A DNA stretch of 41,045 nt from an uncultured Pelagibacteraceae bacterium (lineage in GTDB: Bacteria; Pseudomonadota; Alphaproteobacteria; Pelagibacterales; Pelagibacteraceae), in contig CACNFS010000008.1 in the NCBI GenBank assembly GCA_902619835.1, positions 1 through 41,045 on the forward strand. The letters are read 5' to 3'. A program made the translations under genes and the position numbers. This document shows positions 8,564 through 17,401 of this stretch, piece by piece. Each line of letters begins with the position of its first letter. Position 1 is the first letter of the stretch. Below the pieces are notes generated by a model. It searched no databases, was not told the origin of the DNA, and saw only the letters and a program-made list of their open reading frames with translations.

Positions 8564-9220
8564 ATGAAACCAAAAAGTTTAGAAATTTTTATACCTGGGC
8601 CTGCCGGAAGACTTGAGGCTAAATATTATAAGAACCCAAAATTTGGCTCTCCTGTAGCAATAGTGCTTCATCCACATCCTCAATATGGAGGAACAATGAA
8701 CAATCGAATAGTTCAACTAATGTATAACATTTTTTTAGAAAACGGTTTTTCGGTTATAAAGGTAAATTTCAGAGGTGTTGGAAAAAGTGATGGTGTTTTT
8801 GATAATGGACAAGGTGAATTATCTGATGCAGCTGCCACACTAGATTGGATTGAAAGACAAAATCTAGATTACAGTCAGTGTTGGGTCTCCGGTTTTTCTT
8901 TTGGTTCATTAATTTGTATGCAACTAATTATGCGAAGACCAGAAGTAAATAACTTTATAGCAGTTTCCCCTCAACCGAACGTTTACGATTTTTCATTTCT
9001 TGCTCCATGTCCAACTTCTGGACAAGTAATCTATAGTGAAAACGATGAATTAGTTACTAAAGAGAGTATAGTAGAGTTAGATAATAGAATTAAAAACCAA
9101 AAAGGAGTAGAAGTTATTTTTTCTAAAATAAAAAATTCTAATCATTTTTTTAAGAATAAAGAAAAAGAGTTATCAGGAGAAATTGAAAAATATTTAAAAG
9201 AAAAAACAGCTTTGATTTAA
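8564..9220 (+). CDS. Alpha/beta hydrolase (serine hydrolase fold)
   Basis: A 218-residue cytosolic alpha/beta hydrolase. The oxyanion-side segment HPHPQYGGTMNN, the strand-turn VNFRGVGKSDG and the nucleophile elbow GFSFGS are present, and a likely acid in YSENDELV and base in NSNHFF complete the Ser-Asp-His triad. The N-terminal IFIPGPAGRLEAKYY and HPHP motif are typical of the small alpha/beta hydrolases widely annotated in alphaproteobacteria. The substrate is unknown; esterase or thioesterase activity is possible. It is transcribed divergently from the suf operon and shares the 131-bp gap with it. Its stop overlaps the anmK stop by 4 nt (TTAA). Confidence 0.85.
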   Translation: MKPKSLEIFIPGPAGRLEAKYYKNPKFGSPVAIVLHPHPQYGGTMNNRIVQLMYNIFLENGFSVIKVNFRGVGKSDGVFDNGQGELSDAAATLDWIERQNLDYSQCWVSGFSFGSLICMQLIMRRPEVNNFIAVSPQPNVYDFSFLAPCPTSGQVIYSENDELVTKESIVELDNRIKNQKGVEVIFSKIKNSNHFFKNKEKELSGEIEKYLKEKTALI

Positions 9221-10332
9221 TTTTCTATAATCTCACCACCGGTGCTTGGAATTTTACAATTTGTTGTATTTGGAAATGTAATTGGTAGCTTTTTTAAGGA
9301 TCTAATTGCTAAATATCCAAACGCTTGAGACTCAACGAAATCGCCATTAATATTAAAATCATCTATAAATTTTAAACTTAAATTTTTTGGAAGTTTGTCA
9401 ATAATAGCATTCAATAAGGTTTTATTTTTTCTTCCTCCGCCGCAAACTAATATGGTGTCTAATTTATGTTCTTTTTTTAATAAATCTGAAAGTGATTCGC
9501 TTAATATCGATGCTGTAAAATCGGTTAGTGTTGCTGAACCATCTTCTAGAGATAGACCCCGTGAAAATGAGATGTCAAAATCACTTGTATCAAATGATAT
9601 CTTTTTTTTATTTTCTCTATTTGAATAAAGTTCCTGAGCTTGTTCCAAAATAATTTTATTAATTTTACCGCTCGTTGCAAATTTACCGTCTAAATCAAAT
9701 TTTTCATTAGAATTTTTTCTTATCCATGTATCGATCAAACAATTACCTGGACCTATATCTTTACTGAATATTTCATCAGAGCCTATCGGTTTTTTTATGA
9801 TAGTAATATTAGAAATACCACCAATGTTCAAAATACAAACTGGCATTTTGATATTTATTTGTGTTGCGATAAGTTGATGAAAAATTGGTGTTAAGGGAGC
9901 TCCCTCTCCACCGTTTTTAATATCGTTTTTTCTAAAATTAAAAATTATTTTTTTTTTAATTAATTGATAAAGTAATTTTGCATCTCCTAACTGAATTGAA
10001 ATTTTCTCATTTGAATTATGATATATAGTTTGACCATGAAAACCTATTAGCGGATCTTCCTCAAATTGAAAATCATTTACAACTTTTGCATGAAAAAGTG
10101 TTATTTTTCTTTCAAGATCTTTAAGCTCTTTTGAAAGTCTGCTTAAGTCTTGAGAATTAAAAATTTTTTCTTTTAAAGAATGTATTTTTTTGTAAATAGG
10201 AGAATCATACTCAAAATACTTATCTTTAATGACTTCCAGATGGTCTGTACCATTAGAATATACTAAAGATGCATCAATTCCATCACCAGAAGTTCCGCTC
10301 ATTAAGCCTAAAGCGGTATATTTTTTTTGCAT
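9217..10332 (-). CDS. anmK: Anhydro-N-acetylmuramic acid kinase
   Basis: A 371-residue AnmK that hydrolyses and phosphorylates 1,6-anhydroMurNAc to MurNAc-6-phosphate in murein recycling. The N-terminal phosphate-binding GLMSGTSGDGIDASLV, the IGFHGQTIYH motif, the adenosine/phosphate segments NIGGISNIT and DIGPGNCLID, and the C-terminal LVCGGGRKNKTLL are all present. Length equals the family norm. It is divergent from tyrS with 55 bp between starts, a pairing common in proteobacteria. The other genes of murein recycling are not in this window. Confidence 0.95.
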   Translation of the reverse strand: MQKKYTALGLMSGTSGDGIDASLVYSNGTDHLEVIKDKYFEYDSPIYKKIHSLKEKIFNSQDLSRLSKELKDLERKITLFHAKVVNDFQFEEDPLIGFHGQTIYHNSNEKISIQLGDAKLLYQLIKKKIIFNFRKNDIKNGGEGAPLTPIFHQLIATQINIKMPVCILNIGGISNITIIKKPIGSDEIFSKDIGPGNCLIDTWIRKNSNEKFDLDGKFATSGKINKIILEQAQELYSNRENKKKISFDTSDFDISFSRGLSLEDGSATLTDFTASILSESLSDLLKKEHKLDTILVCGGGRKNKTLLNAIIDKLPKNLSLKFIDDFNINGDFVESQAFGYLAIRSLKKLPITFPNTTNCKIPSTGGEIIEN

Positions 10333-10359
10333 ATTTATATTTATTTATAATAATTTTTG

Positions 10360-10365
10360 TATAAT
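10360..10365 (+). promoter_or_regulatory. Putative -10 element for tyrS
   Basis: TATAAT, a perfect -10 consensus, lies 22 nt before the tyrS ATG in the short divergent gap. No convincing -35 is found 16-18 bp upstream. Start of transcription would fall near 10372. Confidence 0.45.
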
Positions 10366-10387
10366 AGTGCTTTAATCAAATTGTGCT

Positions 10388-11626
10388 ATGAAAAATAAAT
10401 TAATAAGTGAAATGCAGGCGCGTGGATATCTGAGTCAATGCACAAATTTGGCTAAACTTAATGAAATTTGCAATAAAAAATCAATTTCAGGCTATATAGG
10501 CTTTGATTGCACCGCTAAAAGTCTCCACGTAGGCAGTCTTTTACAGATTATGGTTTTAAAACTAATGCAAAAACACGGTCATAAACCAATTATCCTATTA
10601 GGTGGCGGAACAACATTAATTGGTGATCCATCTGGAAAAGACTCGACTAGAAAAATTTTAAATCAAAAAGAAATAAAAAAAAATATTGAAAGTATCAAGA
10701 AAATTTTCAAAAAGATCTTAAACTTTAAAAATAAAAAAACAAAACCTATTTTTGTAAATAATGCAGACTGGTTAACAAAGTTAAATTACATTAAGTTTTT
10801 AAGAGATATCGGAAGTCATTTTACAATTAATAAAATGCTTACTTTTGATAGCGTGAAATTGAGGTTAGAACGAGAGCAATCATTAAGTTATATGGAGTTT
10901 AACTATATGATTTTACAAGCATACGATTTTTATCAATTATTTAAAAATGATAGTTGTGTTTTACAAATAGGTGGGTCAGACCAGTGGGGAAATATCATTA
11001 ATGGAGTGGAGCTCATTAGAAGAATAATGCAAAAGGAAGCCTACGGTTTGACTACTCCATTAATTACTTTAGCCTCTGGAGCTAAAATGGGTAAAACTGA
11101 GAGAGGAGCTATATGGCTTAACAAAGATTTACTTTCGCCATATGATTATTGGCAATTTTGGAGAAATACTGACGACCGTGATATAGAAAAATTTTTGTAT
11201 TTTTTTACTGAAATTGAACCAAATAAAATTAAACATCTTTGTGAAAATGAAAAAGATATTAATAAATTAAAAATTATACTAGCAAACGAAACGACAAAAA
11301 TTTTACATGGTGATAAAGTTTCTAAAAAAGCTGAGAAAACTGCAAAAGATACATTTTCTGGTACAGGATTGGGACAAAGCCTTCCGGAGATCAAAGTGAA
11401 TTCAAGTGAAGTAGAAAAAGGTATTAGTTTTTTAGATTTTTTGTCAACCAATAATATTTTATCTTCCAAAAGTGAAGCAAGAAGAGCATTAAATAATAGA
11501 GGGCTTAAGATAAATGATATTTTAGTGATAGATGAAAAAAAAATTATTAATTTCAAGGATTTCAATAACAAAATTTTAAAAATTTCTTATGGTAAAAAAA
11601 AACATTATGTAGTTAAAATTATTTAA
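10388..11626 (+). CDS. tyrS: Tyrosyl-tRNA synthetase
   Basis: A 412-residue class I synthetase that charges tRNA-Tyr. The HIGH-type motif is LHVGS (46-50), the tyrosine pocket motif GGSDQWGNI is around 195-203, and the KMSKS-type loop is KMGKT (233-237). The C-terminal 65 residues form an S4-like RNA-binding domain starting at KGISFLDFLSTNNILSSKSEARR. The form is that of the bacterial TyrRS group with a KMGKT loop. The stop overlaps the convergent AsmA-like gene by 8 nt. Confidence 0.97.
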   Translation: MKNKLISEMQARGYLSQCTNLAKLNEICNKKSISGYIGFDCTAKSLHVGSLLQIMVLKLMQKHGHKPIILLGGGTTLIGDPSGKDSTRKILNQKEIKKNIESIKKIFKKILNFKNKKTKPIFVNNADWLTKLNYIKFLRDIGSHFTINKMLTFDSVKLRLEREQSLSYMEFNYMILQAYDFYQLFKNDSCVLQIGGSDQWGNIINGVELIRRIMQKEAYGLTTPLITLASGAKMGKTERGAIWLNKDLLSPYDYWQFWRNTDDRDIEKFLYFFTEIEPNKIKHLCENEKDINKLKIILANETTKILHGDKVSKKAEKTAKDTFSGTGLGQSLPEIKVNSSEVEKGISFLDFLSTNNILSSKSEARRALNNRGLKINDILVIDEKKIINFKDFNNKILKISYGKKKHYVVKII

Positions 11627-13802
11627 CTGTTTTTTTTCCATCTATTATCTTCTGTATAAATCTCGGTGTAATAGTCCTGACCGGATTAATTGTAGTCTTA
11701 ACGTTTCCTGAAGGGCCTTTTAACTTAAAACTAATACCAAATAAACCTTCTCCAATTTCTTTTGGAATAACAATTTCTCCAATCAATGGTATTTTTGAAA
11801 TGATCTTGTTCAAAGTTTTTGCTGGAACCAAAGTGCCTCTTATACTTGTTAGTTTAGAATCTTGATAACCATCCATCAGAACAGAAATACTGGGACCAGT
11901 AGCAACTATCTCATTTAATTTTAATAATTCCTCATTTTTCTCCATATTTATCTCTAAAAAATCAAATGTAATTCCGTCTCCCTCTGCTAAATCTGCCAAA
12001 CCCCCTAGATCAGCCAAAGAAAGAAGTTTGACCATGCCGGGTGCATTTACCACTTTAAAATCTTCAATCCTTAATTTGGATTTAGATATGTTGCCGTAAA
12101 TAATAGAGGAATATAATAATTTTCCTCCTGTTAAACCTTTAAAAAAATTATATTCTGTCAAGAGTGGTTTTGTGAGATCTGAGTAAATTTCTAAATATTT
12201 TTTCTTACTTTTATCGTCGTTTTTCATAGAAATATCTAAGAAATTTTTTTTATCAAACTCTCCTTTAGATGAAATACTTTTAAATTTTCCATTTTCTATT
12301 TTTCCAATTAATTTAAAATTTTCAAGTTTTTCAGAAAGTGGAACATTAATATTCAAGATATCGATTTCAATTTCTCTATTTATTTTTGAAAAAAAATTAT
12401 TTTTAGATTTATTCTTTAATATCTTGGGTAAATTATTTGCATCAAACTTTTCTCCTGATATCTTAATCTTTTTGTCAAAAATAATTAAAAAATCGTTATT
12501 TTTTACACCTTCGTTGAAAGTTTTTATAGACAATTTATCTAAATTTAAAAATCTATTATCAATTACTTTAAGTCCTTTCAAAAACAGATAATTTTTTCCC
12601 TCTTTATAAGTAAATTCATTTACCTTTAAAGAATTACCTTTTTTATTTATATCAATTTTAATATTTGACTTTGTAGTATTTAATTTTTCATAATTCAAAA
12701 AATCTAAATATAATCCCTTGGTAAATTCTGCTTCTAAATTTATTTTTGAAAGTCCATCAATAATAATATTTTTAAATTTAAAATTTGAAGGAAGATCATC
12801 ATTTAAAGAATATTTGCCCGATATATCATAACTATTATTTTTTTTATTAAAGCTCATTTTTACATCCGAGTCAGTTAAAGATAAGAGGTTTATTTTTTCT
12901 TTTAAAAAATAAGCATTAATTTGATTGTCTAGGTTAAATGTAGCTGAAAAAACTTTACCATAGTTTTTATAATCAAAACTTTTAACTTTGTAAGTTTTAT
13001 CAAAATTAATTGAAAAAGAGTTATTAATTTCTGCTTGAAGATTTTTAAAGTTTTTCAGATATTTTAAATTATCAAGAAATTTATTTTTTATATCTATTTC
13101 ATTATTAAAATTTATTTTTGTTTTAAAATTTGAAACTAATGATAATTCGGGAGATAATTTTAATCTAATATCACCATCTTTTATGTCAAAAAAGATTGAA
13201 TTACCAAAAATATTTTTAATAAGAATATCCGTTTTATCACCAAAAAAATTAAAAGAAGCTTTTTTTATACTAAAACCCTCAATTACCTCGACCTCAAAAT
13301 CTGATACTGATCCTCGTGTGATAAAGTTTTCAATTTCATTATCTTTTTGTAAGTAAATCTCAAATTCTAAGTCACAATTTGCTTTGATTACTTTATTATT
13401 AACAAAACTTATAAAATTAGAAGGTTTCATTAATGTAGAAATATTTTTAATTTGGTTCAGATTAATATTAGGAAAAAATATATTAATTTTTGAGATTTTT
13501 ATTTCTGTTTTCAATAGTGAGATAAAATCGACATAAGCTTTAATATTTTTTACAGGAATATTAATATCTTTATAATCTATGTTTGGATTATTAGTTTCTA
13601 AAAATAAGCTTAACTCTTTTATGTCGAGTTTAAATCGAATAGTATTTAATTCGAGACTAATTTGTTTATAATTTTCATTTATTTTTTGTGAAAATAGATT
13701 ATTAAATTTTTTTGTTTCTATGCCAATAGTTGAAATAAAAGTTAAAGCAATAACAAAAGTTATAAAAATTACCCAAAAAAAAGTAAAGATAAGTCTTTTC
13801 AC
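11619..13802 (-). CDS. AsmA-like envelope protein (YhdP/DUF3971-like)
   Basis: A 727-residue protein with one N-terminal transmembrane anchor (FTFFWVIFITFVIALTFIS) followed by a long beta-strand-rich, repetitive periplasmic region rich in F-x-I and NI/DI segments. The C-terminal part, with LLSLADLGGLADLAEGDGITFD and GTLVPAKTLNKIISKIPLIGEI, matches the AsmA-like C-terminal region of TamB/YhdP/AsmA proteins, which are thought to carry phospholipids across the periplasm. The start is GTG at 13802, inside a TAGTG overlap with the prfB stop, implying translational coupling. The family assignment is good, but the exact subfamily and cargo are inferred only from the group. Confidence 0.8.
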   Translation of the reverse strand: MKRLIFTFFWVIFITFVIALTFISTIGIETKKFNNLFSQKINENYKQISLELNTIRFKLDIKELSLFLETNNPNIDYKDINIPVKNIKAYVDFISLLKTEIKISKINIFFPNINLNQIKNISTLMKPSNFISFVNNKVIKANCDLEFEIYLQKDNEIENFITRGSVSDFEVEVIEGFSIKKASFNFFGDKTDILIKNIFGNSIFFDIKDGDIRLKLSPELSLVSNFKTKINFNNEIDIKNKFLDNLKYLKNFKNLQAEINNSFSINFDKTYKVKSFDYKNYGKVFSATFNLDNQINAYFLKEKINLLSLTDSDVKMSFNKKNNSYDISGKYSLNDDLPSNFKFKNIIIDGLSKINLEAEFTKGLYLDFLNYEKLNTTKSNIKIDINKKGNSLKVNEFTYKEGKNYLFLKGLKVIDNRFLNLDKLSIKTFNEGVKNNDFLIIFDKKIKISGEKFDANNLPKILKNKSKNNFFSKINREIEIDILNINVPLSEKLENFKLIGKIENGKFKSISSKGEFDKKNFLDISMKNDDKSKKKYLEIYSDLTKPLLTEYNFFKGLTGGKLLYSSIIYGNISKSKLRIEDFKVVNAPGMVKLLSLADLGGLADLAEGDGITFDFLEINMEKNEELLKLNEIVATGPSISVLMDGYQDSKLTSIRGTLVPAKTLNKIISKIPLIGEIVIPKEIGEGLFGISFKLKGPSGNVKTTINPVRTITPRFIQKIIDGKKTVK

Positions 13803-14891
13803 TATTTATTTTTAATCCCCTCTTCTATAAAGTCATCAATGTTTCCGTTTAATACACTTGTGGGATTTGTATTCTCTAATTTATTTCTAAGATCTTTTAC
13901 TAGTTGATATGGCTGAAGTACATAAGATCTTATTTGATGTCCCCATCCTATATCTGTTTTTATACTTGCTTCCTTTTGATTTTCTTCCTCTTTTTTCTGC
14001 ATCGCATGTTCGTAAAGCCTTGCTCTTAACATTTTAAAACAAGTCTCTTTATTTTTATGTTGTGAGCGCTCATTTTGACATTGAACTACGATTTTGGATG
14101 GTAAATGGGTAATTCTCACCGCGCTATCTGTTGTGTTAACATGCTGGCCACCAGCTCCGCTAGAACGATATGTGTCTATTCTTAAATCTTTATCATCAAT
14201 TTTTATATTTATATCATCATCAACTGCAGGATAAACCCAGACACTTGCAAAACTTGTATGCCTTCTAGCGCCACTATCAAAAGGTGATATCCTAACTAAT
14301 CTGTGAACACCCGACTCTGATTTCATTAGGCCGTATAGATATTCTCCTTCGACCTTGATAGTTGAAGATTTGATACCGGCCTCGTCACCTTTATGTTCAC
14401 TTATTAAATGGTATTTAAATTTTTTTTTATCGAACCATTTAAAATACATTCGTCTTAACATATCAGCCCAGTCTTGGCTTTCTGTGCCGCCAGCACCCGC
14501 GTGTATCTCAAGATAAATATTTAAATCATCATTTTCTCCTGATAAGAAACAATTTATTTCACTTTTTTTGACACTTTTAAGTATTTGATCAATTTTGTCA
14601 TTACACTCTGAAATTACTTCCTCATTTTTTTCTAAAATAGCTAAATTATTTAACTCTTTTATATTGAGAAGTTCTTTAGAGAAATGTTGATAGGAATTTA
14701 AAATATCTTCAAAGATTTTTTTTTGTTTAACTGTTTTTTTTACTAAATTTTTATCTTTCCAAAAATTATCTTTTTGTAAAGTTTGCTCAAAATCTTTTAA
14801 TTTCTTATTAACCTCATTTTTATCAAAGATACCCCCTAATATTATTAAGTACCTTCTCGATATTTTCTATTTTATTATCAAATTTTTGCAT
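13802..14891 (-). CDS. prfB: Peptide chain release factor 2 (programmed +1 frameshift)
   Basis: RF2 reads UGA and UAA. Frame 0 starts at ATG 14891 and hits TGA at 14825-14823 after 22 codons. Slipping +1 at CTT-TGA opens a frame from 14824 to the stop at 13802, giving 362 residues in all, almost the E. coli length. The stop-recognition SPF tripeptide falls near residues 202-204 and the hydrolysis motif GGQ near 247-249. The shifted frame has no ATG until 14461, so automatic callers may report only the C-terminal 219 residues. The gene is joined to PBP1A upstream by TAATG and to the AsmA-like gene downstream by TAGTG. The PBP1A-prfB pair is a common alphaproteobacterial arrangement. Confidence 0.95.
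14822..14837 (-). other. RF2 +1 programmed frameshift cassette
   Basis: On the minus strand the site reads AGGGGG-TAT-CTT-TGA-T. AGGGGG (14837-14832) is an internal Shine-Dalgarno-like element 3 nt before the slippery CTT (14828-14826), followed by the in-frame TGA (14825-14823). This is the known autoregulatory prfB signal: low RF2 gives slow termination at UGA and a +1 shift. The base after UGA is T here, where the E. coli site has C. Confidence 0.95.
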
Positions 14892-17257
14892 TAATAAAAT
14901 TGTCTTAATTTAACTAAGTTATCACGATCATTGATTAAAATTAAATTATTATTATTTAAATTGTTAATATCTTTTCTTTTTAGAGCCTCAATAATTGTTT
15001 TTTTATCTCCTGGAGAAGATTTAAGTCCAGTGTCATAATTTAATGAAGTTAAAAAAATATTTTTTGGTATTTTAAAATCATTAAAATCTTCTTTAAATAA
15101 TGCATTTTCAATAAAATCTTTAAATATTGGTAAAGCAGCTTTAGATCCTGTTTCATATTTTCCTAAAGTTTTTGGATTATCAAAACCTATATAAACACCT
15201 ATAACTAGATTTGACGAAAAGCCAATAAACCATGCGTCATAGTTATTATTTGTTGTTCCTGTTTTTCCCGCCAAAGGTACGCCCAACGTTCTTAATTTTT
15301 TTGCTGTTCCTCTTTCCACAGCACCGCTCAATATTGTCGTCATTTGGTATGCGGTTTCCTCACTAAAAATTCTCTCATTTGTATTTTGTATTTTAGGATA
15401 ATCTTTAATTGACTCAGCAACAAATTTATCACATCCACTGCATCTTCTATTCTTTATTTTAAAAATTGTTTTTCCTCTTCTGTCTTGAATTCTTGAAATT
15501 AGGTTAGGCTCTATTTTATTTCCACCATTTACAAAAGATGCATAAGCAGATGTTAAATTAATAAGTGAGGTCTCGGCTGCACCAAGTGAAACAGAAAGAA
15601 GTTCAGGTACATCATCATATATATTCAGCTTTTGAGATAAATCTAAAATTTTATCTAATCCTAAAACTTTTGCTATTCTTATAGTCATTAAATTTCTTGA
15701 ATATTCAATTCCTTTTCTTAATGTTGAAGGACCATAAAATTTTTTACCATAATTTTCTGGTTTCCAATTTTTTAAACCCTCTCCTTGACTCTCGACAAAA
15801 GGAGCGTCTAAAATAATTGAGTTTGGAGAAAAACCATTTTCTAATGCAGCTGCATATACAATAGGTTTAAATGCAGAGCCAGGTTGTCTTTTTGCTTGAG
15901 TTACTCTGTTAAATTCGCTTGATTTAAAATTAAAACCTCCAACTAGGGCTTTTACATCTCCGGTAAAAGGCTCAATAACAACTATTCCACCATTTACTTT
16001 AGGGTATTGTTTAATTTCCCAAATTCCATTATTCTTTTTAACGAAAATTATATCACCAATTTTGTGCGTTTTAGCTAAAGGTTTTTTTTTTGTTATTGTC
16101 CATTTAATTGCTTTTTTTTTTAAAGTTTTCAAAGATTTTTCATTTTTTTTATTTAAAATTTTAAATTTAATTTCACCATCTACATTATGATCTATAATTT
16201 CTGCTATTTCCCAGTTTAACGTGGGGTCCAATTTAAATTCATTAATTCTATTTTTCCAATTAATATCATTATTTTTATTTGTTATTGGTCCTCGCCATCC
16301 ATGTCTACGGTCATATTCTTCAATACCTTTTCTTAAAGATTTTATAGCTTGTAATTGATAATTAATATTTAAAGGAGTTCTTATGCTTAATCCTTGAGAG
16401 TAAAGTTTTTCAAACCCATAGTTCTCATTAACTGATCGTCTTACCTCTTCGGTATAAGAATTGGCTTCATTTAAAATTTCAATTTTTCTTTTTTTTAAAT
16501 TTAATTTAGTATTTTTAAATTCTTTAAGTTCTTTTTTTGAGATAAAATTATTATCCATAAGATTTTGGAGAACTAAATTTCTTCTAAATTTTCCTAGCTC
16601 TGGGTATTTATAAGGATTGTACTTACTTGGTGCTTTTGGTAATGCTGCTAATAATGCTGCATCTGTATAATTAAGCTCTTTTATTGATTTATCAAAATAT
16701 TCTAAACTTGCTGCTGCTATGCCGTATGTTCCTTGACCTAAATAAATCTGATTTAAATATAACTCTAAAATCCTTTCTTTAGTATAAGCTCTCTCTATCC
16801 TAAAAGCTAAAATAGCCTCTTTAATTTTCCTTTTTAATGAAACTTCATTAGTAAGGAGAAAATTTTTAGCAACTTGCTGAGTAATTGTTGAGGCTCCCTC
16901 AAGTCTTTTATTTTGTGCTATATTTTTTAAATTTTTAATAGTTGCCCTAACGATGCCTTTTGCATCAATGCCCGGATGTTTAAAGAAATTCTTATCTTCA
17001 GCAGAAAGAAATGAGTTGATAACAACCTCTGGAATAGAGTCGTAAGGAACAAAAAGCCTTTTTTGTAAAGCGTACTCTGCTATAAGTTTACCGTCCTCAG
17101 AATAAACGCGACTAGAAATAGGAGGTTGATAGTTAGATAATTTTTTGTAGTCTGGTAAGCCTATCGAAAAATACCAAAGTGTTGAAAAACTAAAAAAAAT
17201 TAATACTGCTAAAAAGATTATGATAAACTTCAATGAAAAATTGAGAAATCTGAACAT
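14891..17257 (-). CDS. mrcA: Penicillin-binding protein 1A (bifunctional)
   Basis: A 788-residue class A PBP that polymerises and cross-links peptidoglycan in the periplasm. An N-terminal transmembrane anchor (about 8-32) precedes the GT51 glycosyltransferase with the catalytic-glutamate motif EDKNFF (87-92) and GASTITQQVAKN. An OB-like insert lies near 315-410. The transpeptidase has the serine motif PGSAFKP (Ser461, Lys464), SRN in YSRNLMTIRIA, and the KTGTTNN motif. Its stop overlaps the prfB ATG as TAATG. It is divergent from RNase E/G with 144 bp between starts; that gap holds AT-rich sequence with no promoter I can place with confidence. Confidence 0.96.
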   Translation of the reverse strand: MFRFLNFSLKFIIIFLAVLIFFSFSTLWYFSIGLPDYKKLSNYQPPISSRVYSEDGKLIAEYALQKRLFVPYDSIPEVVINSFLSAEDKNFFKHPGIDAKGIVRATIKNLKNIAQNKRLEGASTITQQVAKNFLLTNEVSLKRKIKEAILAFRIERAYTKERILELYLNQIYLGQGTYGIAAASLEYFDKSIKELNYTDAALLAALPKAPSKYNPYKYPELGKFRRNLVLQNLMDNNFISKKELKEFKNTKLNLKKRKIEILNEANSYTEEVRRSVNENYGFEKLYSQGLSIRTPLNINYQLQAIKSLRKGIEEYDRRHGWRGPITNKNNDINWKNRINEFKLDPTLNWEIAEIIDHNVDGEIKFKILNKKNEKSLKTLKKKAIKWTITKKKPLAKTHKIGDIIFVKKNNGIWEIKQYPKVNGGIVVIEPFTGDVKALVGGFNFKSSEFNRVTQAKRQPGSAFKPIVYAAALENGFSPNSIILDAPFVESQGEGLKNWKPENYGKKFYGPSTLRKGIEYSRNLMTIRIAKVLGLDKILDLSQKLNIYDDVPELLSVSLGAAETSLINLTSAYASFVNGGNKIEPNLISRIQDRRGKTIFKIKNRRCSGCDKFVAESIKDYPKIQNTNERIFSEETAYQMTTILSGAVERGTAKKLRTLGVPLAGKTGTTNNNYDAWFIGFSSNLVIGVYIGFDNPKTLGKYETGSKAALPIFKDFIENALFKEDFNDFKIPKNIFLTSLNYDTGLKSSPGDKKTIIEALKRKDINNLNNNNLILINDRDNLVKLRQFY

Positions 17258-17401
17258 TTTGCTATTTTTAATAATAAATTTGACTATCTTTAGGCATTAA
17301 TGATCTAAATTATGTATATTTATTATAAAAATCGTATAAAGTTAAAATATGAAAAGTTTTAAAACAAAAAAATTCACAAAATTGAAGGAAATTCTATTAA
17401 A

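Noticed and set aside
11146-11571. Long open frame antisense to tyrS, and similar antisense frames over sufS, sufT, aspS, thiG, acpP and fabG
   Set aside because: They lie opposite well-identified genes, show no recognisable domain, and look like shadow frames of AT-rich codon use.
13802-14461. A 219-codon frame starting at ATG 14461 as a complete short release factor-like gene
   Set aside because: Conserved RF2 sequence (GGTESQDWADML) continues upstream in the same frame to the frameshift site at 14825, so this is only the C-terminal part of prfB.
14823-14825. prfB as a pseudogene because of the in-frame TGA
   Set aside because: The AGGGGG-TAT-CTT-TGA arrangement is the known programmed frameshift signal, and the +1 frame is open and full length.
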